From contig UQLU01000006.1 in NCBI GenBank assembly GCA_900542065.1, positions 71,380-135,379 on the forward strand: DNA of 64,000 nt, written 5' to 3'. Position numbers and translations under genes: made by a program. Below the pieces are notes generated by a model. The model was not told where the DNA came from and made no database searches. It saw nothing but the letters and a program-made list of their open reading frames with translations. Below are positions 8,584 to 16,917 of this stretch, piece by piece; within the stretch, counting starts at the first letter, position 1, and each line of letters starts with the position of its first letter. Source of the stretch: an uncultured Eggerthella sp. Its GTDB lineage: Bacteria > Actinomycetota > Coriobacteriia > Coriobacteriales > Eggerthellaceae.

Positions 8584-8633
8584 ATGACCCTCCTTGTTCT
8601 CGATAGACTTTCTTTAAAAAGCTCTATTGCGAT

Positions 8634-9893
8634 TTATACCGTACCCATTTGCCAGGAATTTAGATAAGCTGCCTGTTCTGGGGTTAAGGTGTCAATGGTT
8701 ACGCCTAAGGTCTCTAGCTTTAAGCGAGCAATAGCATTGTCAATATCGGCTGGCACATCGTAGCAGTCAGGATCCATTTCGTCAGCATGTTTTGCCATGA
8801 ATTCAGCACACAAAGCTTGATTTGCAAAGCTCATATCCATAACTGAAGCAGGGTGGCCTTCCGCGCAGGACAGGTTTACTAGGCGACCTTCTGCCAACAG
8901 AACAACCTTGCGGCTATTAGGAAGCGTATATTCTTCCACGAAGGGGCGAAGTGTCTTGTGATCGGTAGCGTTCTCTTCCAGCCAAGGAATATTAATTTCG
9001 GAATTAAAGTGACCAGAATTGCAAACAATGGCACCGTCTTTCATGTTTTCGAACATGGGGCCATCGATTACGTTGAGATCACCCGTGACCGTTACCCATA
9101 CATCACAAAGAGCGGCAGCTTCTACGGCAGGCATTACGCGGAAGCCATCCATAATAGCCTCCAGCGCTTTCAAGGGATCGACTTCACAAACGATAACCTG
9201 AGCGCCCATGCCGCGACCACGCATGGCAACGCCGCGACCGCACCAGCCGTAGCCTGAAACTACCAGGGTGCGACCAGCAAGCAAACGGTTGGTTGCACGA
9301 ATAATGCCATCAAGAGTTGATTGGCCTGTGCCGTAGCGATTGTCGAAGAAATGCTTAGTTTTTGCTTCGTTGACAGCAATGATGGGGTATTTCAGAGCAC
9401 CTTGCTTTGCCATTGCAGCAAGACGAATAACACCAGTGGTGGTTTCTTCAGTGCCACCAATAATGGTTTCCAGTGCATCGGTGCGGGTTTCGTGAATGCG
9501 GCCTACTACATCAGCACCGTCATCCATGGTGATTTGCGGAAGCGTATCGATTACCGCATCAACATGTTCGTAGTAGGTTTGGGTATTTTCACCTTTAATG
9601 GCATATACCGGGATTTCGAAGTGCTTAACTAAGGCAGCAGCGGTGTCGTCCTGGGTGGAAAGAGGATTGGATGCACACAGGGTTACATCGGCGCCGCCCG
9701 CTTTTAAGGTACGCATTAAGTTGGCGGTTTCGGTGGTTACATGTAAGCACGCGCCGATGCGAATGCCTTGAAGGGGTTTTTCTTTTTCAAAACGCTGTCG
9801 AATAGAAGCAAGTACTGGCATATCACGATCTGCCCAAAGAATGCGATCGAGACCTGCATCTGCCAGCGTTATATCTTTAATATCATAGTTCAT
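8634..9893 (-). CDS. ahcY: Adenosylhomocysteinase
   Basis: This 419-residue enzyme hydrolyses S-adenosylhomocysteine to adenosine and homocysteine, clearing the product of methyl transfer. The NAD-binding motif GYGWCGRGVA is intact and the substrate-binding AVNEAKTKHFFDNRYGTG block is present. The length fits the short form found in many bacteria and archaea, which lacks the internal insertion of proteobacterial enzymes. AAGGAGG sits 7 bases before the ATG, and two small hairpins precede it (9905-9935), the nearer of which overlaps the ribosome binding site. It heads a minus-strand unit with the cupin gene. Confidence 0.95.
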   Translation of the reverse strand: MNYDIKDITLADAGLDRILWADRDMPVLASIRQRFEKEKPLQGIRIGACLHVTTETANLMRTLKAGGADVTLCASNPLSTQDDTAAALVKHFEIPVYAIKGENTQTYYEHVDAVIDTLPQITMDDGADVVGRIHETRTDALETIIGGTEETTTGVIRLAAMAKQGALKYPIIAVNEAKTKHFFDNRYGTGQSTLDGIIRATNRLLAGRTLVVSGYGWCGRGVAMRGRGMGAQVIVCEVDPLKALEAIMDGFRVMPAVEAAALCDVWVTVTGDLNVIDGPMFENMKDGAIVCNSGHFNSEINIPWLEENATDHKTLRPFVEEYTLPNSRKVVLLAEGRLVNLSCAEGHPASVMDMSFANQALCAEFMAKHADEMDPDCYDVPADIDNAIARLKLETLGVTIDTLTPEQAAYLNSWQMGTV

Positions 9894-9904
9894 GGTAGAA
9901 CCTC

Positions 9905-9935
9905 CTTAACTATGTTAAGGGTACCACGCTTGGTA
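9905..9935 (-). promoter_or_regulatory. Two short hairpins in the ahcY leader, one touching the ribosome binding site
   Basis: Reading the minus strand, TACCA-AGCG-TGGTA is followed by CTTAAC-ATA-GTTAAG, whose 3' arm runs into the AAGGAGG ribosome binding site. The arrangement could limit translation initiation. It does not match the S-adenosylmethionine or S-adenosylhomocysteine riboswitch cores that I know. Confidence 0.35.
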
Positions 9936-10074
9936 GTTTCTCTTTACGTGAAAATGTGTGAAGGTACTGTGCAGACAACGTGTTCAGAATGCGAAAGTCA
10001 GGGATTTCTTGGGATAAGAGGAAACAAATTGTTTACTTATCGTGCCTTGTGGTGAATAAAAGTCTATAATCCCC

Positions 10075-10080
10075 AGAGCA
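10075..10080 (+). promoter_or_regulatory. Perfect TATAAT -10 element upstream of the glycosyltransferase
   Basis: TATAAT lies 107 bases before the chosen GTG start. The best -35 candidate, TTGTGG at 10047, is 22 bases away, which is too far, so only the -10 is called. Confidence 0.4.
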
Positions 10081-10187
10081 GTAGTGTAGCTTTATGCGTT
10101 TGAGTATTGCTTTGCATGCAGTATGTTTGTGTCGCAAAGAACGCTAGACTCACTACTATATATGGTGCAGGTTTTAGAGGAGCCTTT

Positions 10188-11507
10188 GTGTTAGAGCAAA
10201 TGTTGTCGTCCCTTTCGTTTGTGGACTTTTTTAATATGTGCGTATTCGTTGTGTTTACGTGTTGCTACGCATACCAGATTGTGTATGTGTTTGTTTCTCT
10301 AACCAAAAAGCCACCTGAGCTTACGGCAAAAAAGAATCATCGTTATGCGGTTTTAATTTCTGCTCGTAATGAAAATGCCGTCATCGGAGATTTGATTCAT
10401 AGCATTCGTGTTCAGAATTACCCTCAAGAGCTAATCGATATCTTTGTTATTGCCGACAATTGTACCGATAATACGGCGGCGGTTGCTCAAGAGGCGGGCG
10501 CTATTGTATTTCCTCGCTTTAATAAAGAAGAAATTGGCAAGGGCTATGCACTTGATTACGGCTTTGCGTGCATTCGCCAGCATTACGCGGACAACAACTA
10601 CGAAGCTTATTTTGTTTTCGACGCCGATAACGTTTTGGATGTAAATTACTTCCGTGAAATGAATAAGGTGTTCGACAACGGCGCACTTGCTTCGACCAGC
10701 TATCGTAACTCGAAGAATTATGGTTCTAACTGGATTACTGCTGGGTATGCTGTGTGGTTCATGCGAGAAGCAAAATACCTCTCTCAAGCTCGTTTAACAT
10801 TGGGCACGAGTTGCATGGTTTCTGGTACGGGCTTCTTTATTAGCGCGAAAGTAATTGATGAAATGGGTGGATGGAAATATCACCTGCTTACAGAAGATAT
10901 TGAATTTTCTACCGACAGTATTATTCATGGTCGTCGTATTGCGTATTGTCCAACGGCGATGCTCTACGACGAACAGCCTCTTACCTTCCGCGATTCTTGG
11001 AATCAGCGTTTTCGTTGGGCTAAGGGTTTCTATCAGGTATTTTTTGGTTACGGTGGAAAACTGTTTAAGGGGATTTTTACCAATCCTAAAGGATCGCGTT
11101 TTTCTTGCTACGACATGCTCATGACGGTATGTCCTGCTATGCTGCTTACTATTATTACTATCGTGTTTAATGCAGCAATTATTATTCTGGGTGTAACGGG
11201 GGTTATGTCCACTGGTGTGATGATTACCTCATCGCTTTCATCTATATTCTTCTGTCTGTTTAACTTTACGTTGTTTATGTTTATGTTTGGTGCGCTTACT
11301 ACCTTTACTGAATGGGACAACATTCATGCACCGGCACATAAAAAGATTCTATACATGTTTACATTCCCGTTATTTATGATTACCTATATTCCTATTGCGC
11401 TGGTCGCTTTGGTTAAGAAGGCATCTTGGAAGCCCATCCAGCACAGCATTTCAGTGGATGTTCAGGAATTTGCTCAAGCAAATGCCAAAGACACTGATCG
11501 CATTTAA
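10188..11507 (+). CDS. Membrane glycosyltransferase, family 2 (processive type)
   Basis: A 439-residue glycosyltransferase. An N-terminal membrane segment is followed by a cytoplasmic GT-A domain with VLISARNE, the metal-binding FDADN motif, the acceptor-side TEDIEF motif and QRFRW, the set seen in cellulose- and hyaluronan-synthase-like enzymes. Three further membrane segments follow near the C terminus. It probably makes or starts a cell-surface polysaccharide; the sugar is unknown. GTG at 10188 was chosen because AGAGGAG sits 5 bases before it; an in-frame ATG at 10107 has no ribosome binding site. It converges on comF, and the two stop codons overlap by 4 bases. Confidence 0.85.
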   Translation: MLEQMLSSLSFVDFFNMCVFVVFTCCYAYQIVYVFVSLTKKPPELTAKKNHRYAVLISARNENAVIGDLIHSIRVQNYPQELIDIFVIADNCTDNTAAVAQEAGAIVFPRFNKEEIGKGYALDYGFACIRQHYADNNYEAYFVFDADNVLDVNYFREMNKVFDNGALASTSYRNSKNYGSNWITAGYAVWFMREAKYLSQARLTLGTSCMVSGTGFFISAKVIDEMGGWKYHLLTEDIEFSTDSIIHGRRIAYCPTAMLYDEQPLTFRDSWNQRFRWAKGFYQVFFGYGGKLFKGIFTNPKGSRFSCYDMLMTVCPAMLLTIITIVFNAAIIILGVTGVMSTGVMITSSLSSIFFCLFNFTLFMFMFGALTTFTEWDNIHAPAHKKILYMFTFPLFMITYIPIALVALVKKASWKPIQHSISVDVQEFAQANAKDTDRI

Positions 11508-12286
11508 GCTCGAGCAAAAGTAAGTCCACAAATAGGCGCAGAGGTAGTAGTTCGCAGTATTTCCGCTGCGGAAAAAAGCGTAGCTCCTGTTGTCATGACA
11601 TCATCGACGAGAATAATTCGCTGAGCGCATTTCAACTGTTCAACACTTGATTGATTAAGGGAAAACGAGTTTTTCATATTGCGCAGGCGTGCTTGTCCGC
11701 CCAAGAGTCTCTGATCCTTTCTTGTGCTAACAGATAACGCATTAATGTTAGGAAGTTGCGCTACTTTACTGAGGTGATCAGCAATCTTTTCAAGGTGATC
11801 AAATCCTCTTTCTCTTTTTGCCGATGGGCGTGTAGGAATAGGAACAAGGGCGGCACCTTCTTTCCAGGAATAGGGAAGGCTGTCTGCCATGAAGCTAGCG
11901 ATGATGTGCGCTAGACGCTGTTCGCCGCGATCTTTATAGCAGGTAATAATCCTTCTTGTTTCTGGGGTTAATCTTGTTGAAGAGGTACATCCATCAAGGG
12001 GAAAAGAAGAAAGATGCTTCCAGTCCAGGATGAACTGATTGCATTCGGTGCAAATTCCTTTTCCATAGGCCGATCCGCATATAGGGCAGGATTGTAGTTG
12101 GTCAAGATAGGGAAGATTGACCTTGCAGGAATGACATAGCAAAGTATCGGGCATGTCGCAGAGCACGCAGCGTGTTGGCCATAGCAGTTCTTTGAACAGT
12201 TCTTTGGTGCAAAACCACGAACTGAGCAAAGCTTCTTTTCCTAAGGTATCTTTAAGCATAGGTAACCCCACTTGGTTTAGTTTCAT
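11504..12286 (-). CDS. comF: ComF family phosphoribosyltransferase-like protein
   Basis: About 260 residues. The N-terminal half carries four-cysteine zinc-ribbon features (CVLC, CHSC, CPIC and CTEC pairs). The C-terminal half is a type I phosphoribosyltransferase domain ending in the PRPP loop ILVDDVMTTGATL. ComF proteins take part in DNA uptake for transformation and may remodel DNA after entry; other late competence genes are not in the window. ATG at 12286 (AGAGCAGG upstream) is preferred over ATG at 12304, which has no ribosome binding site. A structured RNA candidate lies 260 bases upstream on the other strand. Confidence 0.88.
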   Translation of the reverse strand: MKLNQVGLPMLKDTLGKEALLSSWFCTKELFKELLWPTRCVLCDMPDTLLCHSCKVNLPYLDQLQSCPICGSAYGKGICTECNQFILDWKHLSSFPLDGCTSSTRLTPETRRIITCYKDRGEQRLAHIIASFMADSLPYSWKEGAALVPIPTRPSAKRERGFDHLEKIADHLSKVAQLPNINALSVSTRKDQRLLGGQARLRNMKNSFSLNQSSVEQLKCAQRIILVDDVMTTGATLFSAAEILRTTTSAPICGLTFARA

Positions 12287-12529
12287 CCGACCTGCTCTTT
12301 CCATAATGCATTACGAAAGTGCACATCTTTCTCATATGGGGCATGTGAGCGCGGTGTGAGAAAGGTGTGAGTGTGGCGTGAGAAACTGCTTTCACGAAAA
12401 ATTGTTCTCAAATAATTGCGTTGATCTATCTAAAAATGAACAAAACGCCCCCAAAATGCATGAATACCCGTGCGTAATAGTTGAATTTGTCGGTATTATT
12501 GAGCTTTTCTTAAGGAGCAATACGGTATC

Positions 12530-12538
12530 TGGTAGACT
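12530..12538 (+). promoter_or_regulatory. Extended -10 promoter element for the structured RNA
   Basis: TGG-TAGACT matches an extended -10 element and ends 6 bases before the first base of the perfect closing stem of the RNA (12545), which is where transcription would begin. The -35 region is weak. Confidence 0.5.
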
Positions 12539-12544
12539 AGGAAT

Positions 12545-12787
12545 GCTTCTTTCAGGTCTGTGGTTGCGGATTTTCCTAGTCCAAGGCAGATGCGGTCAAA
12601 AGGATCCACGTAAGTCACCAACGAAGCGCTGCTTTGCTGGGGCGATCATGGCGCATCCTAGGGGTAAGTCGCACCGTCTGCGAATGAGTTTTGCAACATA
12701 GGGTTGCACGGGCGAGAGAACGATGTCGTTTTGGCTTAGTTCCAGTGCGCGAGTGTGGGGGCAAAGACCAGGTCAGCTGAAAGAAGC
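12545..12787 (+). ncRNA. Structured RNA next to comF; candidate raiA-motif RNA
   Basis: No convincing reading frame fits this 243-base stretch. Its ends form an 11-bp perfect stem: GCTTCTTTCAG (12545-12555) with CTGAAAGAAGC (12777-12787). The stem is continued by GGTCT/AGACC and TTGC/GCAA across a bulge. Inside are perfect small hairpins TCGCA-CCGTC-TGCGA and TGCAAC-ATAGG-GTTGCA, and AACG-ATGT-CGTT. An extended -10 element ends just before the stem. The raiA-motif ncRNA is known to lie typically between comFC and raiA in Bacillota and Actinomycetota, and size and location fit. I cannot check the consensus, so a leader of the downstream lipoprotein gene is the main alternative. Confidence 0.6.
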
Positions 12788-12820
12788 GCATATTAAAAAG
12801 GAAAGAAGGGACTATCGTAG

Positions 12821-13741
12821 ATGAAACGCGCATCAATTCTTGTGCTCAGTTTGGTGGTTGCGCTGTGCATGGCTTTGCCGCTTGCAGGCTGTGCTTCTAA
12901 TAGTTATACCCCTGAGTTAAAAGATCAAGTTGTCGATGATTCTGCCTTGAATACGGCAGGAACTTTACGAGTAGGCATCAATGCATCTAATCCTCCCTAC
13001 GCAGCACAGTCTAATGGCTCGATTGTAGGTATTGATGTTGATATTGCCGCAGCTTTGGCGGACGAATTGGGCCTTAAACTTGAATTGGTTGATGTAGGAA
13101 CCGCTACCGATACTGCATTTGCTCGCGAAAACGTAGACATCGTAATGGGTGTTGAGGAAGCTAATTCGGCATACTGGATGTCAGATGATTACATGAATTC
13201 TGGCATTGCTCTGTTTTCTCTGACCGAAGGAGCAGAAGCTCCTACTGCAGCTGGTTCTTTTAAGGTAGCAGCGCAGTCTTCGTCTATGAGTGCTTGGGAA
13301 GTTACCGATCATTATGGTGAATCTTGCTTAGAAAACGCTGGTGATCCTAATGCGGCATTTGAAATGCTAAGCACAGGTTCCGTTAACTATGTTGCTGCAG
13401 AAAGCACCATCGGTGAATACGTTGTTCACACCTCTGGTATTGAGGCATATCCGATTGCTCTGCTTCAGGCTGCTACTCCTCGTACGGTTGCAGTAGCTTC
13501 TGATAAAACTGAACTTCAGCAAGCGGTAAGCAACGCGCTTTCTTCGTTGGTAAGTGGTGGCGTGGTTGATGTTATTGAAGGTAAATGGCTGGGCGGACAT
13601 GTAGATATCGCAAGCTTGACAGTAATTCCTGCATCGTCACAGTCTGAAGATGGCGAAGATTCGAATGATGAATCCTCGGATAGCGAAAACACCAACGAAG
13701 ATTCCTCTACTGATACCGAAAGCACCGATTCTGCCGCATAA
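12821..13741 (+). CDS. Family 3 solute-binding lipoprotein (amino-acid transporter type), orphan
   Basis: A 306-residue exported lipoprotein. The signal peptide ends in the lipobox LPLAGC, so Cys near residue 24 would be lipidated. The middle is an SBP_bac_3 domain (GTLRVGINASNPPYA, then DVDIAAALADELG), which in ABC importers binds amino acids or other small polar compounds. The last 35 or so residues are an acidic Ser/Asp/Glu/Thr tail, unusual for this family. No permease or ATPase lies next to it, so its partner must be elsewhere or it acts as a sensor. AAAGGAAAGAAGGG precedes the ATG; the structured RNA ends only 33 bases before the start. Confidence 0.87.
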   Translation: MKRASILVLSLVVALCMALPLAGCASNSYTPELKDQVVDDSALNTAGTLRVGINASNPPYAAQSNGSIVGIDVDIAAALADELGLKLELVDVGTATDTAFARENVDIVMGVEEANSAYWMSDDYMNSGIALFSLTEGAEAPTAAGSFKVAAQSSSMSAWEVTDHYGESCLENAGDPNAAFEMLSTGSVNYVAAESTIGEYVVHTSGIEAYPIALLQAATPRTVAVASDKTELQQAVSNALSSLVSGGVVDVIEGKWLGGHVDIASLTVIPASSQSEDGEDSNDESSDSENTNEDSSTDTESTDSAA

Positions 13742-13846
13742 CTTTTCAACAAGCAGGTAACAGGGAAGAGCAAACTGTTCTTCAATTGTTGTCAATATAG
13801 GGCGATTCGTTCGCGGTTTTTGTTGAAATAGTTTCGGGATGTTTAC

Positions 13847-13886
13847 AAACAAAGGAGTAGATAGTTTATCTGCTCCTTTGTTTTAT
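13847..13886 (+). terminator. Terminator after the lipoprotein gene
   Basis: AAACAAAGGAG pairs with CTCCTTTGTTT and the stem continues with AGATA/TATCT after one mismatch, then TATT follows. A strong hairpin with a short T-run. Confidence 0.7.
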
Positions 13887-13946
13887 TCTAGGAGGCGAAA
13901 GAAGAATTGGCGCAATGCCAATAGGCACGTTATTTGAGGAGTAATC

Positions 13947-15269
13947 ATGTCGTATCAACAAGGTAACCCACAGCCTCCTTCACCAGAAAACCAGTATGCC
14001 CCACAGGAGCAACAGCCTGGGCAACAGGTTTCCTATTCGGCGGGTCCACAGACACAAGGCTATTCAACCACTTCACAAAACACTGCTTCGCCAGAGGCAG
14101 GGTTTAGTCAAGGCACTCAGTTTGGAGCACCGATGGCTGCTGCTCCAAACAACAAAAAGCATTCCTTTTCTTGGAAAACGTTTCTAACAGCATTTTGTGG
14201 TGCGCTCGTTGCTTGCGCCCTTGCCTTAGGTGTGTACTCTGTAGTTAATCCTGCTTCTTCAACGGTATTAGGCGGTAGTGGAACAAACATTACCGTAAGC
14301 GGAGAAGATGCCACGTTGGCAGAAACGGTTTCGCAGAAATGCCTTCCTTCGGTTGTGAATATTGACGTATACACCCAAAGTCAATCTTCGAATTTCTTTG
14401 GAATGGTTGATCAATCAACAGATGAATACACCGAATCGGCTCTTGGTTCAGGAATTATTATTTCCAATGATGGTTACATTTTGACCAACTACCACGTTAT
14501 TGAAGGTGCCGATCGCTTGCAGGTTACTGCTGATGGTGGTGAATATGAAGCAACGGTTGTTGGAACCGACCCTTCAAGTGACTTAGCGGTACTCAAGATA
14601 GATGCTAGCGATCTTACTGCTATCGAAATTGGTTCTTCGTCAGATTTGGTAGTAGGCGAATGGGTTATGGCACTCGGTAGCCCCTACGGCTTAGAGCAGT
14701 CAGTTTCTACGGGTATTGTTTCTGCAACCAGTCGCACCACTTCTGCATTAAATAGTGATACTTCAAGTGCGGTCTACACCAACCTTATTCAGACGGATGC
14801 TGCAATTAATCCCGGCAATTCTGGCGGTGCTTTGGTGGATAAGGACGGAAAACTCATCGGTGTAAATACCTTAATTGCTTCTTCTTCTGGCTCCAGTTCA
14901 GGCGTTGGATTTGCGATCCCTGTAGACTATGCGCTTAACATTGCGCAACAGATTATCGATGGCAAGCAGCCTTCTCATGCTCAGTTGGGCGTGTCGGCCA
15001 CTACGGTTACCAGTCAGTTGGCTGAGCGCTATGGCTTAGGTGCTGATTCGGGTGCGTATGTATCTAACGTAAATGCTGGTTCAAGCGCAGCTGAGGCTGG
15101 TATTAAGCAGGGCGATATTATTACCAAGGTGGGCGATACCGATATTGCTTCTTCGTCCGATCTGGTATTGGCAGTTCGTTCTCACAATGTTGGTGATACG
15201 GTAACTATTACCTATGTTCGTGATGGACAAGAAAACACTGCAGAGGTAACGCTAGGTTCCGACTCATAA
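13947..15269 (+). CDS. htrA: HtrA/DegP-type membrane-anchored serine protease with PDZ domain
   Basis: A 440-residue protease that degrades or senses misfolded proteins outside the membrane. Residues 1-70 are a cytoplasmic Pro/Gln/Ser-rich segment, followed by one membrane anchor (about 76-98). The trypsin-like domain has its catalytic triad at His183 (TNYHVIEG), Asp212 (SSDLAVLK) and Ser292 (NPGNSGGAL). A single C-terminal PDZ domain holds the AAEAGIKQGDIITKVG segment. Length and order match actinomycete HtrA/PepD. GAGGAG precedes the ATG. It is flanked by terminators at both ends and so is likely a single-gene unit, possibly stress controlled. Confidence 0.95.
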   Translation: MSYQQGNPQPPSPENQYAPQEQQPGQQVSYSAGPQTQGYSTTSQNTASPEAGFSQGTQFGAPMAAAPNNKKHSFSWKTFLTAFCGALVACALALGVYSVVNPASSTVLGGSGTNITVSGEDATLAETVSQKCLPSVVNIDVYTQSQSSNFFGMVDQSTDEYTESALGSGIIISNDGYILTNYHVIEGADRLQVTADGGEYEATVVGTDPSSDLAVLKIDASDLTAIEIGSSSDLVVGEWVMALGSPYGLEQSVSTGIVSATSRTTSALNSDTSSAVYTNLIQTDAAINPGNSGGALVDKDGKLIGVNTLIASSSGSSSGVGFAIPVDYALNIAQQIIDGKQPSHAQLGVSATTVTSQLAERYGLGADSGAYVSNVNAGSSAAEAGIKQGDIITKVGDTDIASSSDLVLAVRSHNVGDTVTITYVRDGQENTAEVTLGSDS

Positions 15270-15356
15270 GAGTTCGACGTACAAGATGTGCTGTCATTTC
15301 AGAATCGCTTGCATCTGAATAGTGTGCACAAAACCAGTAGGTAAATAGCTCATAGT

Positions 15357-15392
15357 AAATGGCGTTTGGAATTATTCAAGCGCCATTTTTTT
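15357..15392 (+). terminator. Terminator after htrA
   Basis: AAATGGCGTTTG pairs with CAAGCGCCATTT (12 bp with one wobble) around an 8-base loop, followed by TTTT. It lies in the 310-base gap between htrA and pyrH; nothing else in that gap looks coding. Confidence 0.8.
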
Positions 15393-15540
15393 GTGTGCGT
15401 TAAATATCCTTTGGCAAAAAGGATGGGGTTGTAGGTGAAACGATAAATATAGCTTCATAGGAAAACTAAGGGTGTTAGGAAATTTCGCGCAAATTTACTA
15501 CGATTTTTCACGAGCTTGTTTTGGGTTGGTGGTTTTACGG

Positions 15541-15546
15541 TAATAT
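15541..15546 (+). promoter_or_regulatory. Possible -10 element of the pyrH operon
   Basis: TAATAT lies 34 bases before the pyrH ATG. Candidate -35 elements (TTGTTT at 15516, TTTTGG at 15519) have spacings of 19 and 16 bases, so the call is tentative. Confidence 0.3.
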
Positions 15547-15579
15547 AACAAGGATAACGCTCGAAGAAAGGAAGTACCC

Positions 15580-16302
15580 ATGAGCTCTGATTACAAGTAC
15601 AAGCGTGTTCTCCTGAAACTATCCGGTGAGGCGCTTATGGGCGAGGCCGGCTACGGAATTGATCCTAAAGTAGTCGAAGAGCTTGCGGTTCAGATTAAAG
15701 AAATTGTAAATGATGGCATTGAACTTGCTGTTACGGTTGGCGGTGGCAATATCTTCCGTGGTCTGGCAGGATCGGCAGAAGGCATGGATCGTGCTCAGGC
15801 AGACTATATTGGCATGCTTGCTACCTGCATGAACGCTCTTGCGCTGCAGGATGCTTTTGAACGTCATGATATTCCGACTCGTGTAATGAGCGCCATCGAA
15901 ATGCGTCAGGTTTCTGAGCCCTATATTCGTCGTCGTGCTATTCATCATTTAGAAAAAGGATATGTGGTTATCTTTGCTGCAGGCACGGGTAATCCTTATT
16001 TCACGACGGATACCACAGCAGCACTTCGTGCTTGCGAAATTAACGCAGAGTGCTTAATGAAGGCAACCAAGGTTGATGGCATTTATGACAGCGACCCTGT
16101 TACTAATCCAGATGCTAAGCGTTTTGAGCGCATCAGCTATCTCGAGGTGCTTTCTCGAGAATTGCACGTTATGGATTCCACGGCAACTTCGCTGTGTATG
16201 GATAACAAACTTCCTATTTTGGTATTCGACCTTATGGTTCCAGGCAATATTTCTCGTATTCTTAAGGGCGAAAATATTGGTACGACCGTAAGTGCTGATT
16301 AG
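15580..16302 (+). CDS. pyrH: UMP kinase
   Basis: A 240-residue uridylate kinase of the bacterial amino-acid-kinase fold, which phosphorylates UMP to UDP for pyrimidine supply. Family blocks are KRVLLKLSGEALMG, VGGGNIFRG, the DYIGMLATCMNAL segment and GTGNPYFTTDTTAALRA, the nucleotide-binding and subunit-contact regions. Length is standard. GAAAGGAAG precedes the ATG. It is first in a long operon, followed after 37 bases by frr, an order found throughout bacteria. Confidence 0.97.
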   Translation: MSSDYKYKRVLLKLSGEALMGEAGYGIDPKVVEELAVQIKEIVNDGIELAVTVGGGNIFRGLAGSAEGMDRAQADYIGMLATCMNALALQDAFERHDIPTRVMSAIEMRQVSEPYIRRRAIHHLEKGYVVIFAAGTGNPYFTTDTTAALRACEINAECLMKATKVDGIYDSDPVTNPDAKRFERISYLEVLSRELHVMDSTATSLCMDNKLPILVFDLMVPGNISRILKGENIGTTVSAD

Positions 16303-16339
16303 TGTTGATGAAATAATTTAATCCAGGAAAGGATTTTCA

Positions 16340-16897
16340 ATGATCGACGATATTATGAAAAAGGCAGATGAACGCATGCAGGTAGCTGAAGATCAGCTTC
16401 TCTCCAATTTCGCATCTGTTCGTACCGGCCGTGCTAATGCAATGATTTTGGATCGCGTAAAGGCTGAATATTACGGCACGCTTACTCCCATCAATCAGAT
16501 GGCTGCAATCAAAACCCCTGATGCTCATACCTTGGTAATTGAGCCTTGGGATAAGTCTTCTCTTGGTGCAATTGACCATGCTATTCAGCAGGCAAATCTT
16601 GGAGTAACCCCTAACAACGATGGCTCCGTTATTCGTCTTTCTTTCCCTCCTTTGACTGAAGAGCGTCGTAAGGAATTCGTAAAAGAATGCCGCACCTATG
16701 CTGAAGAAAGCCGTGTAGCAGTACGTAATGCTCGTCGTGATGCTAATGCAGCAGTGGAAAAAGCAGTTAAGAGCGACAATCTTCCTGAAGATGATCAGCG
16801 TCGTGCTGAAGCTGACATTCAGAAAAAGACCGATGCAGCTATTGCTAAGATCGATCAGCATCTTGCTGCAAAAGAAAAGGAGCTTATGTCAATCTAG
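16340..16897 (+). CDS. frr: Ribosome recycling factor
   Basis: The 185-residue factor splits post-termination ribosomes together with EF-G and IF3. The family's SVRTGRANA motif in the first long helix (written ASVRTGRANAMILDR here) and the EERRKEFVKECRTYAEE helix are present, giving the three-helix bundle with a small beta domain inserted. Length is normal. AGGAAAGGA precedes the ATG at 16340. The gene sits between pyrH and uppS in the conserved order. Confidence 0.97.
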   Translation: MIDDIMKKADERMQVAEDQLLSNFASVRTGRANAMILDRVKAEYYGTLTPINQMAAIKTPDAHTLVIEPWDKSSLGAIDHAIQQANLGVTPNNDGSVIRLSFPPLTEERRKEFVKECRTYAEESRVAVRNARRDANAAVEKAVKSDNLPEDDQRRAEADIQKKTDAAIAKIDQHLAAKEKELMSI

Positions 16898-16917
16898 GTG
16901 TTGGAGGCATGGGTATT

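Noticed and set aside
12378..12701. Plus-strand open frame of 107 codons upstream of the lipoprotein
   Set aside because: It covers the promoter and half of the structured RNA, has no ribosome binding site, and its translation looks random in composition.
12765..12787. CCAGGTCAG followed by GAAAG, reminiscent of signal recognition particle RNA domain IV
   Set aside because: The symmetric GGAA-loop stem of that domain cannot be formed; these bases pair with the 5' end of the RNA instead.
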